Position numbers and translations under genes: made by a program
Shown: piece by piece, positions 22,236-34,180 of the stretch
Layout: each line of letters begins with the position of its first letter
How positions within the stretch are numbered: the first letter of the stretch is position 1
The notes under the pieces: model-generated
Seen by the model: the letters and a program-made list of their open reading frames with translations, nothing else
Databases searched by the model: none
What the model was told of the DNA's origin: nothing
NCBI RefSeq assembly: GCF_905147365.1
Contig: NC_056407.1
Span: 19,079,980-19,143,979 of the forward strand
DNA from: Aricia agestis
Lineage: Eukaryota > Arthropoda > Insecta > Lepidoptera > Lycaenidae
Length of the DNA: 64,000 nucleotides
Direction of reading: 5' to 3'

Positions 22236-22603
22236 ATTATGCTTTTATCATATACCTATATTTTTAACAAATAAAACGTTACACACACTACGACACTACT
22301 ACTAAAAAAGATGACAGATTTTTGAGTGACAAGCCTATACATACGAAATACGAATTATACTCTTTTATTCATAGACATAATATAATGCTAAAGACCAACA
22401 AAGAGTGCGAGAGAGAAGAAAATCCTTTATGGAATTATAACAAGATGAAAAGAGAGAGGCAGTCTAATGAAAATTGTAACAACTTATATTTGACAGGTCG
22501 TCAAAAGTCGTCAATCGTTTTTATGCCCTTTCGGTATTTGCAATTTATTATTTAAATCGTATGTTATTTTCAACAAATACTATTATATATAACAATAATA
22601 ACT

Positions 22604-23414
22604 TGTGCTGTGAGTGATTGCAGTGTAAATCATAGGAATAATCCTGAAAAATATACATTTTACCCGTAATTAATCTTCATGTCCTAATTGCTACGATGTG
22701 TTTATTTTTGCTATATTCTGTCTTTAGTTCTCTATTTCAAATAAAATATTGTGAATCCTTCCTTTTACTTTCATATTTTGCGTAACTAAAGGTACTATTG
22801 TTCCTATATTACACAAATTTTGAAGAAAAATTTTTCATCAAAATTTCTTACATATACGCTAGTGCTTGAATCAAATTTATCGATATGCTTATCGATATTT
22901 TACAATAACATAAATCTAAAATAAAAATCATTTACCTTTATATTTATCACCTTAAGCCCGGCCGCACATTATCCGAAATTTCTGATCAGAAAAATTCGGA
23001 CGCCCGGCGGAACGCACTCTGTTCATACATTTTGTTGTAGACCCATCATACTAAAAGAATTTCTGACGTGTCAAAATGTATGAGCGGGGCGGGGCGTCCG
23101 AATTTTTGTGATCAGAAATTCGGAAAATGTGCGGCTGGACTAAAAAGGACATATTATCTTATTTTAACTAATATAATATAGTATAGTATAATATAGCTAA
23201 TATAATATAACTACTATAATATAGAGTGACTCTAAAACTAGAGGAAGGTTTATATTTATATATCATAATCATTTGTTTTACAGATTCCCTCAAGATCCTC
23301 TAATAAGAGGAAAATGGCTGAAATTAATTGGGCGTGTTGGTTGGAATCCCAAGAAAAATTCAACAATATGTAGGCAAACATTTCATTGAAAATTTTAAAG
23401 AAAAATTAGAATAA
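22604..23414 (+). pseudogene. THAP-domain (C2CH zinc finger) gene fragment, two exons, frameshifted
   Basis: Exon 1 (22604-22665) reads CAVSDCSVNHRNNPEKYTFY up to donor GTAATT; exon 2 (23284-23414, acceptor TTACAG) reads FPQDPLIRGKWLKLIGRVGW, NPKKNSTIC and then RQHFIENFKEKLE after a one-base shift near 23379. Together they give the THAP pattern C-x4-C ... FP ... W ... W-x-P ... IC-x-x-HF. The exons join in phase (CC+A = Pro). No ATG precedes the first Cys in frame; the codon two before it is ATA, which may be a lost start. The extra A before the last His breaks the finger, so I call it a pseudogene. THAP domains are DNA-binding and occur in cellular regulators and in P-element-type transposases. 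Nothing downstream resembles a transposase. A palindromic MITE (22955-23141) lies in the intron. Confidence 0.75.
22955..23141. mobile_element. Palindromic MITE in the THAP intron
   Basis: The left arm GCCGCACATTATCCGAAAT with TTTCTGATCAG is repeated inverted at the right (CTGATCA...GCGGCTGGACT). The arms are about 45 bases with a short spacer. No coding potential. Confidence 0.7.
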
Positions 23415-23527
23415 ATACTATTTTGGTTAAAGGAGCTATCCCAACTTTATTTGTGCCAGTAAGTTTGACATACTGTTGCACTTGTTACTGAAGCAATTAT
23501 TAAAAATAAGCAATTATAAGCAATTAA

Positions 23528-23835
23528 TGCTTTTTAGTTCATTTAAGATTATACTTATATGAACTAAAAAGTATTAAATAATCCTTATTCTGTACTCAAT
23601 CTTCATAATTTTGAAGTCGGTACCAGTCCTAAGTATATAAGTTGCTGTTATACCTATTCTGTCAGAGAACTGGCGATTAGGTTAGCTGGTACCGATTGCA
23701 AAATAATGAAGATTGAGAACATAATTAATACTGAGTACAGAATAAGAATTATTTAATACTTTTTAGTTCATTTAAGTATAATATTACTATTGTCCTTGCC
23801 TTGGAAGTCGGTTTTAATTTTTTGTTTAAAAATAA
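23528..23835. repeat. Diverged inverted repeat related to 37561-37757
   Basis: TTTTTAGTTCATTTAAG at both ends inverted, TGTACTCAATCTTCAT and its inverse around the middle, and a GGAAGTCGGTTTTAATTTTT end. Confidence 0.55.
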
Positions 23836-23884
23836 TAATTTTACTCATTTTAACTGTCCTTAACGTTTTCTATACTTACAGTTG

Positions 23885-24060
23885 GTGTTTTAAAAAATCA
23901 AAATCAAAATTGCTTTATTTCTGAACAAATCTAAAATAAAATATATTTTCAGAATACATGGTGCCTACCACCGGTTCGGTAACTAAGCCGACGAGAAGAA
24001 CCGGCGTAAGAAACTCGCACGCCCACTTTTTACCAAAAAATGTGAGAAAAAAAAAAATCT
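23885..24060 (-). mobile_element. Non-LTR-like 3' end fragment
   Basis: AAATCAAAATCAAAATTGCT tail (reading minus: AGCAATTTTGATTTTG) and ACCACCGGTTCGGTAACTAA-GCC body. A second copy, interrupted by the insertion block, is around 18785-18860 plus 20845-20916. Confidence 0.4.
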
Positions 24061-24529
24061 TTTAAAACAAAATTTACAATGCTGTAACTAAAAATTATAC
24101 AATGTAAACATAGATAGATACATAATAATTGTAAGTCATGTAGAAGTAGCCTTGCAAGCAGTCATTCAGCATTCTACTCCCAAGATGTGCCATCAATTAT
24201 GAAATCATTTTGGCTTTGGCACAAAACGTTCTTTGACCACTTTTTTAAATTTATTAATCGAAAGATTTTGAACGTTTTCTGGGACCATATTATGTTCCCA
24301 TTTGAATATCAAGGAGTCACTTCGATTTCTCATTGTTTCCATCACCAGACCACCACTTTTGTGAACATGATACCTACTCGGAACAATACAATGTACAGCA
24401 AAAAAAAAATTTGAAAATCGGTTCATAAACGGCGGAGTAATCGTTGAACATACATAAAAATATATCCACAGGCGAACGTCTAGACTCCTCCTGTTTGGAA
24501 GTCGGATCAAAATAATTGTAATAAAATAT

Positions 24530-25795
24530 TATGATATTTTATAATATGTATTTAATTTAAGAATAAAATATAATGTGTATGTTTACTTTCAACGTTTACT
24601 TTCAATGTAAGGACTGATTTACCAGATAGATTTTACCTGAGTAATAAATAACTTTTTAATGTGTTAAGTGTAAATTATTTACCCCTATAAGAACCTCATG
24701 TCATAACATATCCGACGATTGAAAAATCATTCCAAAAGAAAATGTGTATCTACTTTTCAATCGTCACCTTTTTTTGCCAATTAAAATTTATGATACCTAA
24801 TTTGAAATACAAATCTATCAATGTTGCATATTATTTATTTCTTATAGAAACTCAGGTAAAATAACTCGAACGGACTAAACTATCGATAGCAACTTACTAT
24901 ACTATCGATAGTAAAATATACATCACTAGCACACGCACACATTGACAGATCAAAAATGGTCACGCATTTTCGAGTTGTCAGGTGGTCTTTACGACAGTAT
25001 ATATTATGTCTATGCTTTTATTTATGGTTGAAGTCTGTTGACAACAAGTTGACAAATTGAAAATTGATTATAGTTTTTTTATTGAATCTAATTAGACAAT
25101 ACTTATACGGCCAGTCTGAGATCAGCTGAGTCCTAGAGACAAGAGTTGAAAAAAATATGATAAAGTTTTTTTTTTTTTTACAAAATATAGGTAGTAGTCC
25201 TAATGTCGTTGAATCTAAGGTCGAATTTCGACCATTGGGCGATCTCTAGTACAGAATTATTTTTTCACCAGTACAATAAATCAACGTACGTAATAGTTGT
25301 CAAAAATAAAAAATACTAGCGATTTATTTACTACCCCCTTGGAACAAAAAACAAAAATATAGTACGCTACCAAATTACGAATGTCCGTCTTCTGCCTATG
25401 AATTGACTTTTCTGATAGTACGTACGAATTTGATATGTGATGATGTATAATATAGACTTGAAGAATATAAGTAATATAATAATATTATATTCCTCAAGTC
25501 CTTATTTTAACCACCAAGTTAAGTACTACTATGCTAAGTACCTATTTTTGCATTTTAATTAATTCGATGCAGCTTTAGTACAATAATTATTGTAATTTGT
25601 AGGCTACAAAATATTAAGTATATATTTATTTATATGCGATAGGTACTTAGTTTCTTATAAAATTATAATTCACATCGAATTAAGAGACCTTATCATGGTT
25701 ATTGTCATGCACGAAGTTGCACGAATTAAGTGGTTTCTCATAATAAATGTCTACAACACAAGTTTAATATAAATATTTTAAATTTCCATACAACC
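24530..25795. other. AT-rich intergenic DNA, no gene seen
   Basis: I see no exon with splice signals, no long frame and no clear repeat ends except short AT-rich inverted motifs; a fragment of the family J MITE may lie around 25370-25420. Confidence 0.5.
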
Positions 25796-26433
25796 ATACT
25801 AATATTATAAATGCAAAAGCATGTCTGTATGTCTGTTACCACTTGTTAACGAGCTATCCGCTGAACCGATATACTGGATATAGATAATACTTTGAACCCC
25901 GGGAAAGGACGATACTTTTTAGGGTTCCGTACCCAAAGGGTAAAAACGGACGGACAGACATCGAAGTCTCAGTAATAGGGTCTATTACTGAGACTTCGAT
26001 GTCTGTCCGTCAGTCTGTCCGTCTGTCTGTCTGTCTCCAGGCTGTAACTCAAGAACCGCTATTGTTAGACTTCTGAAATTTTTACAGATTATGCCTGGTG
26101 CCGCTATAGCAACAAATACTAAAAAGTAAAAACAAAATAAAGTTAATATTTACGGGGGGCTCCCATACAACAAAACGTTATTTTTTGTCTTTTTGGCTCG
26201 TAATGCATAATGGCAACATATAGACACTTGAAATTTTCACAAAATAGGTACTCAATTATAGTTTTACTTTAATATTAAATAATAAAATTGAAATAAAATA
26301 AATAATTAAGGGGGACTGCCATACAAACACATTTTTTTCTTTATTTTCACTTTATAACGGTACGGAACCCTTCGTGCGCGAGTCCTGCTCGCACCTGGCC
26401 TTTTGGCACAACGGAGTGGCGGGGGTCATCTTG
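25796..26433 (+). mobile_element. Helitron-like short element interrupted by repeat B
   Basis: The left part 25796-25920 and right part 26401-26433 are contiguous in the family (GATACTTTTT ... TTTTGGCACAACGGAG). Repeat B (25921-26400) lies between them, so B inserted later. The 3' end has decayed (CTTG for CTAG). Confidence 0.65.
25921..26400 (+). repeat. Dispersed repeat B, nested in a Helitron-like element
   Basis: AGGGTTCCGTACCC to CTGGCC. The copy contains a perfect 29-base palindrome (25949-25977 and 25983-26011, 5-base loop) built from GACTTCGATGTCTGTCCGTC. Confidence 0.7.
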
Positions 26434-26759
26434 TATTTTATAAGATGAGTCCCGAGCGTCATAATAATAATAATTATCGTAATGCATAAAAATATATTCA
26501 ATTGTATTTACATAATGTTATAATAAGCCTTCAAAACCTCTATTTTTGTCCGTTTTTTGGAGTTTTTAGTACTTAATTAAAAAAATCGTGATATTTTTGT
26601 GTGTACACCTACCTACATTATTATTTATTATTAATATAAAAGCTTATCTTTAAACAAAAGGACAATAATTTGACTATAAATTGGATTTCAAAACAAAATT
26701 TTATAAGCTTACCGCACTCAGAGTGGAACACCGAGCAATAATTACTTAAATGTAATTAA

Positions 26760-26968
26760 CAATGAGTTTCTAAAATACTAGAGTAGCAATGTCTTACAAA
26801 AGATTCTCAGAAATGCGTAACCACTTTTTTGTTCAAAAGACAATGTCAAGTCATATATTCGTTATGTCATTATGTATGTGAGATATGCCTGCAGGCATCT
26901 TCGAAGTGGCAACGCGTTGCTACCGTAAACTTCCAATCTAGTTACGTTAGTAACATAGAATATCATTG
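26760..26968. mobile_element. hAT-like MITE, 209 bp
   Basis: 8-bp target duplication GTAATTAA (26752-26759 and 26969-26976); ends CAATGAGTTTCTAAA and TAGAATATCATTG inverted. An 8-bp duplication fits the hAT superfamily. Confidence 0.75.
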
Positions 26969-26979
26969 GTAATTAATTC

Positions 26980-27850
26980 AAAATTTTGACATAAGCCCTA
27001 TACATTATCTATCAAACTCTTCATTAAATTGTTAAAGGTTAATCTTATAAATTTAAATATCTCTGAGTACGGCGCTATAAATTTTTTGACATTACTATAT
27101 CACAATAGATATATCATTCTGTCTACTCTGGCTATATTGTGTATTTTTTGAATAGATAGTAATAAAACACCTTCAGCTGCATTTTTAAAATAAAATGAAG
27201 TATCGTTTTCGTGCATAATAACAGTAATAAAACGTTTTTATTGCATTTATAATTATATTTAATTTTAATTTTCAAGTTAAAATGTTTAATAAAGGAATAT
27301 AATTTAATTTACAACGTTAAATGTATGTTGTCTTTATGATAATCCTAATTTTATATTGTTTTTTCTGTAACGTGATATTTTTCATTTCCTAAAAAAATCG
27401 TATAAAATATGTTAATAATTAATCATGAGTAACATTTAATGTGATATAATATCATATGCATGTTTGTGCTCATGTTATCTCTAAGAGATGATGCTTAAGA
27501 CAATGTGTGGTGTGGGTAAATAATATAGATAATAAATAATAAGTTCCTCGGAGGAGGCCAAGGCGAAGGCAAAGGGCCCCGACGTCCAGAGTTCACGACT
27601 AAGGGCTCCCACACATATTATATACAGCATTGAGCATGTGAGACATGTTCAATACTTAAGGAGAGTACTCTGTACTTACTCGATTCTCATTATAATTATG
27701 TAATAAAATTAGGTACTTAATCTTTGACCAAATTTCCCTTTAAATAAATGAACCATGGACACTAAGTAAATTACGCGGCTATGCAAGTAGGCCGCATACT
27801 ATGCGAACGGCGCGATGCGGCGGGCGGCGCGGCGTGCGCCATCAAAGAAA
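26980..27850. other. AT-rich intergenic DNA, no gene seen
   Basis: No coding signal. The only compositional break is the GC-rich 27540-27600 and 27780-27850, next to the family I MITE. Confidence 0.45.
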
Positions 27851-27861
27851 CACCGCGTCGC

Positions 27862-27972
27862 CATAGTAAAAGGAGGGGAAGTAAGTTATCTTCATACAAA
27901 GGCACCTTCATGCAAGCCGCGCGCGGCGCGGCCTTTGTAAGAAGATAACTTACTTCCCCTCCTTTTACTATG
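27862..27972. mobile_element. Palindromic MITE with 7-bp target duplication (family I, short copy)
   Basis: 111 bp, inverted ends CATAGTAAAAGGAGGGGAAG. It is flanked by GCGTCGC at 27855-27861 and 27973-27979. Same termini as 52924-53172. Confidence 0.75.
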
Positions 27973-28157
27973 GCGTCGCTAGCCTTCCCGCGCACGTTGT
28001 CCATGCGTTGCGTAAATAATTATGAATTTAACTTTAAACTACATTTACTCAGTGATCAAATGATATTATTTTTTTATATAATTTTATTTCATCTAATATA
28101 TTATAGCCAAATATCACGTCCTCGAGTATTGAACATGTCTCACCAGACATACTGTAT

Positions 28158-28263
28158 ATTTTTTTTTTTTTATAAAAATAAGGGGGCAAACGAGCAAACA
28201 GGTCACCTGATGGAAAGCAACTACCGTCGCCCATGGACACTCGCAACATCAGAAGAGCTGCAG
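28158..28263 (-). mobile_element. SINE-like repeat A, truncated
   Basis: Only the 3' conserved part is kept (poly-T, then the complement of GCAACGCACCTGCAG, truncated inside the pattern). Confidence 0.6.
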
Positions 28264-28294
28264 AAGAGGGAATACGCTCTATTCTTGAAGGTTT

Positions 28295-28507
28295 GCTGCG
28301 GGGCTAAAATGGTCGCTTTGAAGAATCATGATATGAATCATGATGTGATTCATTTTTCTTAAATCGCAAAATGCAACTCTGCTTACAATTCATTTCTGTA
28401 TTTTTGAACTGATTTGATATTATTTTGTCAGTTTGACAGTTTTGACAATTCATTTGCTGAATTGATTGAGAGGAATTGCTAAATGTGACCATTTTAGCCC
28501 CGCAGGT
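28295..28507. mobile_element. MITE G (GGGGCTAAAATGG ends)
   Basis: GCGGGGCTAAAATGGTCGC and its inverse GACCATTTTAGCCCCGC at the right. Interior with a GTCAGTTTGACAGTTTTGAC motif. Three copies in the window. Confidence 0.7.
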
Positions 28508-28564
28508 CGTATTGATCGCATCCAGAAATGCTACTGATGACAGTTCATTCCAGCATAACATAAC

Positions 28565-28675
28565 TACGAATTCGCATCGCATCGCTTGCGATGCGAAGAG
28601 AATTTTGTCGCAGATACTTGTATCTGCGACAAAATTCTCGTTACGATACGTTGCGACTTGCGATGCGAATTCGCA
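28565..28675. repeat. Inverted repeat rich in TGCGATGCGAA
   Basis: Arms of about 50 bases around a 4-base loop (CAGATACTTGTATCTG); between MITE G and a truncated SINE A. Confidence 0.65.
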
Positions 28676-28768
28676 GTTTTGTGCGAAAGCCCTTAGCTGG
28701 GGAGTGGGGAGTTCGCGGTAACCTCCCGGGGACACCGTCGCCCAACACCACTAAAACTGGTTAAGGCT

Positions 28769-28870
28769 TAAGGCCGGCAACGCACTTGCAGCTCTTCTAT
28801 TGTTGCGAGTATCCTTGGGCCACGGTAGTTGCTTTCCATCAGGTGACCCGTTTGCTCGTTTACCCTTTAT
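28769..28870 (+). mobile_element. SINE-like repeat A, truncated
   Basis: 3' part beginning AAGGCCGGCAACGCACTTGC and ending in an AT tail. Confidence 0.6.
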
Positions 28871-28977
28871 TTTATTTTAAAAAACTTGAGAGGTGTCAAG
28901 GGGACACCCGGATGAATCGAAGTTCTAGTTTATTATATTTTCTTATCTACAAAAAACCTGTATGCACTCAAAAAATA

Positions 28978-29200
28978 AAACGAGCCAAGTGCGTGTCGGG
29001 CCACGCGCAATACAGGGTTCCGTAGTGACGCTAGTGTCTGTTTTCCCGAAGGGTGAAAACGGGACCCTATTACTAAGACTTCGATGTCTGTCGGTCTGTC
29101 CGTCCATCCGTCCGTCCGTCAGTTCGACCGTCCATCCGTCTGTCTGTCTCCAGGCTGTAACTCAAGAACTTCTGAAATTTTGACAGATTATGTTTGTACA
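28978..29200 (+). repeat. Dispersed repeat B, partial
   Basis: Shares GGCTGTAACTCAAGAA and the GTCTGTCTGTCTCC region; the left extension AACGAGCCAAGTGCGTGTCG is a B end in another arrangement. Confidence 0.5.
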
Positions 29201-29204
29201 TAAA

Positions 29205-30430
29205 TATTATCATAAATAATAATTATTATTTGGACATAAATAATAAGAATAAGCCTAGAAAGAATTGTAAAATATATTTTCTTGAATAATTCAAATAAAA
29301 CATCAGTTTTATATTATATTATCTCCATTTATTGTAGACGGGAAATGAAATGGCCAAAACTTTTCTCCAAAAGTTTTCAACATTAAAAATAATTTCTAAT
29401 TTCTTATTTACTTTATTCTTTTATAATTTTTGGGCACTTATAGACTCGTACATTTAGCACATAAAAAATGTTCAATAGAGAGAGTTTAAGATACAAAACG
29501 TATGACATCACACTATGGCGAACAGTGTTTTCGGCGCCATTTATGTGGCATATTTTTCAATCAACATTTTTATGGGTTTCTACTGTGTAAAATAATAAAA
29601 TATTAGTTTCTTTTGTGTAAATAAATGATTAAGAAGCGATTAGCATGAAGAAAAAAGTAGGTCAAGTAGCCTATTATATAGTTGACACAAGATAAAGGCA
29701 GGAAACACAAATACTATACAATGAAATATAATAAAGATAATAATCATCTTTTTTTAAATTATATCTACAAAGTCTATTTTACATCACCAAAGAAATAAGG
29801 AAGCAGGAAATTAACGATTATAATTAAATTCTAAAAGTAATATTCTAATAATAGTATAAATGTCATTCAAGTCTCACTTTAAACACGCTAGGTTCAAACT
29901 TACTAAACAAAAGGACATTTATCACAGTTTTATTCATAACAAAACTATATTTTGATTTAAATCGACCCGTCGTCATTAGCGCATGATGTACTTTCAATTA
30001 TGGAGTCGTTTATACTATATTATCCTTTTATGCCTCTTCACTCTCAAATAAGTCGGAATCACGTACATAATCTTAAAATTAATTGACAGTAAAAAAAAAA
30101 AGAAATATTGTAGGTACTATTAGTAAAATCTTTATAATATTATTGAATCTTTAGACACATAAGTCAATTTATCATTTTATTATCTTATATTAAAATATTC
30201 AATGTACTTACTTATAACAATTTCAATATTATGTATTCATATCAAAAACTACTTAAAACACATTGTTTAAAAATAAGTCAGTACGAATATCGACGTTGGA
30301 GATTAAAATTCAATATCAGCGCGCCTTGTACAGTGGCGGTTACGACGCTTGCCGCGTTCTTGGTAGGGCAAAAATGTATGAAGAAATTTGAGAGCGTTTC
30401 TTATTTTTCTTATAAATGGAAATGTTATAT
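29205..30430. other. AT-rich intergenic DNA, no gene seen
   Basis: Frames are short and lack motifs; nothing I can support. Confidence 0.45.
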
Positions 30431-30442
30431 ATTTTTATATAC

Positions 30443-30943
30443 TGTTACGTGCTAGGGTTCGAAGGATTTGGAGAGAAATACCTGCTGACTCTCTTGTAGA
30501 CTATACTTAGGTCACACAAGCACACACTAGGTCTAAACACTAATCACTAGGTCCAATCACTAAGCACTATCACTGTCCTAGGTCGTAGCCAAGTCATATG
30601 TTTCACTGGTTTACTCACTATTGATCACTTGTTTTCACTCCGAAGTCGCCTTGATGATAGCTCGTATCGAACTAAATTTCAGCCCGTCCTCCTGCAACTA
30701 TTTATATGGGTCGAGGCGAGCCCTAGACTGTACGAGAACATTCCTTCCCGAATGTACACAATATACGTAAACAAGTAAACAGGTAAACAAGTAAACAAGT
30801 GTTGGACTTTTCTAGAAGGTGCGCGCAGGTAAACATACACCTAACGCCATCTAGTATTGAGTAGGGGATTTATGTTGTTGTGATGCCTCGATAAGTTTCG
30901 CTGGTTTGACGCTAGATGGCACTACGTGTCCGCATCCGTAACA
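30443..30943. mobile_element. Solo LTR of an LTR retrotransposon
   Basis: The 501-bp block starts TGTTACG and ends CGTAACA, perfect 7-base inverted ends. It is flanked by the 4-bp duplication ATAC (30439-30442 and 30944-30947). It contains a TATTTATATGG promoter-like stretch at about 30700 and short tandem blocks (GTAAACAAG units near 30767-30800). No internal coding region or second LTR is present, so it is a solo LTR left by recombination. A 4-bp duplication fits Gypsy-type elements; the family is unassigned. Confidence 0.8.
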
Positions 30944-30949
30944 ATACAA

Positions 30950-32200
30950 TATTTACCTATTCGTATAGGGGACTAAATAAGCAACAATTTTTTGTATATT
31001 TATTTTCCTTCATTCAGTGTATTTAGCTATAATGGTACCTAATCAAACCCCATTTTTTCAATGTTTTTCGATTATTGTGATGGATGGTATTTATGTGAAA
31101 ATTTTGTATTTTTATTTATTTACTTCTTCAAATCTAATTACAATTTTATATTATGATATGCCTAAAAACTCTTGTCGAATTTGTCTAGACATACCGTTCT
31201 CAACTACTTATAACTATAACTAAACTAATAACAAATGAATGTAAATTATTACATAATTGTAACCATTCGAGTTAAATTGCATCGAGCGGGCAGATGGGAC
31301 TTCATAACTGATTCATGTTCGCTGCGCTACTTGGTGCGTAAATACCTATTACCTTAAAATATAAAATTTTTATGGTGTAGACGTAGAGACCATATTATCT
31401 TTCATTTGAAACCCAAATATCTTCGCAGTGTGACTCCTAATTCTTTAAAATGGTACCTGAAAATCGCTGATATTTCTGAAAAAATGTTATAGCGTCCTAA
31501 AGAATAAACGTGAAATAAAAGATTTATTTATTTATTTATTGCTTCTATTATTTTTATATAATAATATATTTGTTTTTAATTTCCCAAGATCGACATCGAT
31601 TTAACATACCATATAGAATCATAATAATCATCTTGTATTTACCATGGCCCATCATCTTTACAGAATTAAGTATTCTATCTGTATCATTTTGAGACCGAAT
31701 CTTGCAATTTTTCTGTAAAAGTAAATAATAATAATAATAGAGACAAAGTCGTGAGCAACGACTGTATGTAATATAATTGCAACTGTAGATTATACGTAGA
31801 AAATGCCTGTGTTTATATAAAATGTTTCATTCCTCTTAGAAGTGACGGTCAGACGTGTTTTAAACACTTACTTATAGATAATAATAATAATATTATGTTT
31901 TAATATACACGGATACCGACTTATGTGAAGTCGTATTTTTAAGGAGTGTTATTCGTTTATATATTTTATTTATCTCGTGCGACTTTATTACGAACAAAAA
32001 AATTTTTTTTTACTTTACAAATACATAATATCATGGGTGAGTTTTATATTTATTTTGTAGAATTTTACTGTTATACACGAGAAATTTTGAAGGTACGGCT
32101 GAATAGATAGATAATTTCTTTCTTATTCCTCTTTTTACTACTGCTAAAAGGATAGAGAAATATTTTGGATGGCAACAAAAATACGGCTCACGCTTGTACT
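30950..32200. other. AT-rich intergenic DNA, no gene seen
   Basis: It contains a TTTA microsatellite (about 31519-31540); otherwise nothing recognisable. Confidence 0.45.
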
Positions 32201-32214
32201 ATCAAGGGCCTAGA

Positions 32215-32367
32215 CAAGCGGTAAGCGATCATCGTAAACGCCAACGCCAACGCCATAAAATTTATGGGATTTGACATTAGTATTCGCTAGCGAAACAATG
32301 ACTTATGTCAAATCGCATACATTTTGTTAGCGTTTACGATAACGCTTGCCACTTGTCTACTAGGGCA
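32215..32367. mobile_element. Palindromic MITE
   Basis: Left GGGCCTAGACAAGCGGTAAG-CG and, inverted at the right, CGCTTGCCACTTGTCTACTA; 153 bp. Confidence 0.65.
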
Positions 32368-32859
32368 GAGAAGTTGATTCTTAGCCTACGTCGCATTATG
32401 TCGAACCAAGCCAACAGATCGCGACTTACATTGAATTGACATAACCCCACCAAATAACGTAGGTCCGCCATCTGACTATGAATCAATTTTTTCGATGGTA
32501 CATCAGTTTTAGCGTAAACGATGCCGCAATATCTACACTTGGTGCTTAAAACATTATAATATAACGCACGATTACGCCCCTATAAAGATATTTTCGATAG
32601 TCATGACCTGAGCAAGAAATTATTTTGAAACACTGATGTGAACGTCCAGTCCCTCAAGTAATTAGTACACGGCTTTCAATTGACTGCTATTTGTTCCCTA
32701 AAAGTGCATCGCGAATTTCTAAATGTCGTAGAACAAAAGTTCTTCATTATATCCCCCTTTAGGCTTACTAGACGTCTTTATTTGAAACACCCTGTATAAG
32801 AGTGATTCAAGTGGTAAATTGTAATTATGATTATGAATACCTACTTAATTTAGTGTCCA

Positions 32860-33070
32860 TACTATACTATGAGAATAATAATATATGAGAAATTCTGTGT
32901 GTCGGTTTGTCTGTTACCTCTTCACGCCCAAACCGCTGAACCGATTTTACTGGGCATGGAGATATTTTGAGTCCCGGGAAAGGACGTAGGATACTTTTTA
33001 TCCCGGAAAAAGGTACGGTTCCCGCGGCATAAATGAATGTTGGCGCAATGGAGTGGCGGGCGTCATCTAG
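32860..33070 (+). mobile_element. Helitron-like short element
   Basis: Matches the 50291-50501 family from about GTCTGTTACCTCTTCACG to CATCTAG before T; the left end is eroded. Confidence 0.6.
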
Positions 33071-33136
33071 TTACGTATACGGCAAAACAATGTCTGCCAG
33101 GTCATGATAATAATAATATAATATGAACGCTGTTAA

Positions 33137-34152
33137 CCCTCCGTGCACCACGTGATAAAAGTTACACCGTGCACCACGTGGGGTTTGTCAAACCCTAAGA
33201 CTTATTTGGGCAAGGAATGAGTAATTTGTATTTATTTGTTCATTTTATTTCAAATATCTGTTTTTTGTCTATTTAATTGTAATATAAAACGATACTTACT
33301 AATATACGAATACTAATAATTACTAATAATTACTAATACGAAAGATAATTCCCATTTTTAATCCTATACACCCAAAAATTAAAATTTAGTAATCTTTTAC
33401 CAAGTAAAACATAGACTCTTTTATGGTGAGCCCCAACAATTGAAAAGTTACCGTTTATTTCCCGTACTGCTTTAAAATTTAAAAACTAACTATATAAGGA
33501 ATACAAATTGAATAATATTAACTTAATACAATCAGTCTACACGATATTCAGGCAAGTTGAAATCAGTACATTTTTTACAATGAAAGTGGGCACGGTATGT
33601 GTAAGCAAATGGGTCTATTATTGTGCTCACAACCGTATTTGAGTTTTTAATTTATCTTCCTGATACAATCTGAATACTTCTTTATTGATCTTGATAATTT
33701 TTCTGGTGGTCCAGGGGCTGCTTTGCCAAGAAGTTGGTGAAACCGCTTCAATAACCTCTTAGTATCCATGGTTTATATCTTTGCGATTTTTTAAATCTTC
33801 TTCTATGAAAATCATACTTAATTTGTTCATAAACCCGTCCACGAATGCTTATTAAATCGAATTGAATTCAAATATGAGAGAAAAATAGATTTTTTTACAT
33901 TTCACAATACTCTGTCTATACAACTTTTTAACGACGCCCTGAACTACGTGGGGTTTGTGGGACCCCAACACACATTGTGTACGTCTGGTCGTTGCATCGG
34001 TGAAGAAAATCCTAAACTACTGCCGCCAAACGGTAAGGCAATGTCTTAACTCCAGCTACATAGAGCGTCAAAAAAATCACGCGATTATTAAAAAAGTTAT
34101 GAAAATTTTTGTACTTCTGGGGATTGTCAGACCCCACGTGGTGCATGGAGGG
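33137..34152. mobile_element. piggyBac-like element, 1016 bp, decayed
   Basis: Flanked by TTAA on both sides (33133-33136 and 34153-34156). The terminal inverted repeats CCCTCCGTGCACCACGTG and CCCTCCATGCACCACGTG match at 17 of 18 bases, with a second GTGCACCACGTGGGG copy just inside the left end. TTAA target and CCC ends are diagnostic of piggyBac. The interior is AT-rich with only a remnant of a coding region on the minus strand. Confidence 0.85.
33540..33769 (-). pseudogene. Possible C-terminal remnant of a piggyBac transposase
   Basis: Reading minus from 33769 gives MDTKRLLKRFHQLLGKAAPG and a basic stretch to a stop at 33647. In the following frame YGCEHNNRPICL resembles the Cys-rich end of piggyBac-type transposases (C-x-x-C...C...RP-x-C). 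Stops and frame breaks are present. The identification is weak and relies on its position inside TTAA-flanked ends. Confidence 0.4.
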
Positions 34153-34180
34153 TTAAGCATTTGTATATCACCTCCACAGA

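Noticed and set aside
28304..28735. 143-residue minus frame
   Set aside because: It runs through MITE G and an inverted repeat; the same peptide ends occur in the other G copies (45613-45864, 46824-47015).
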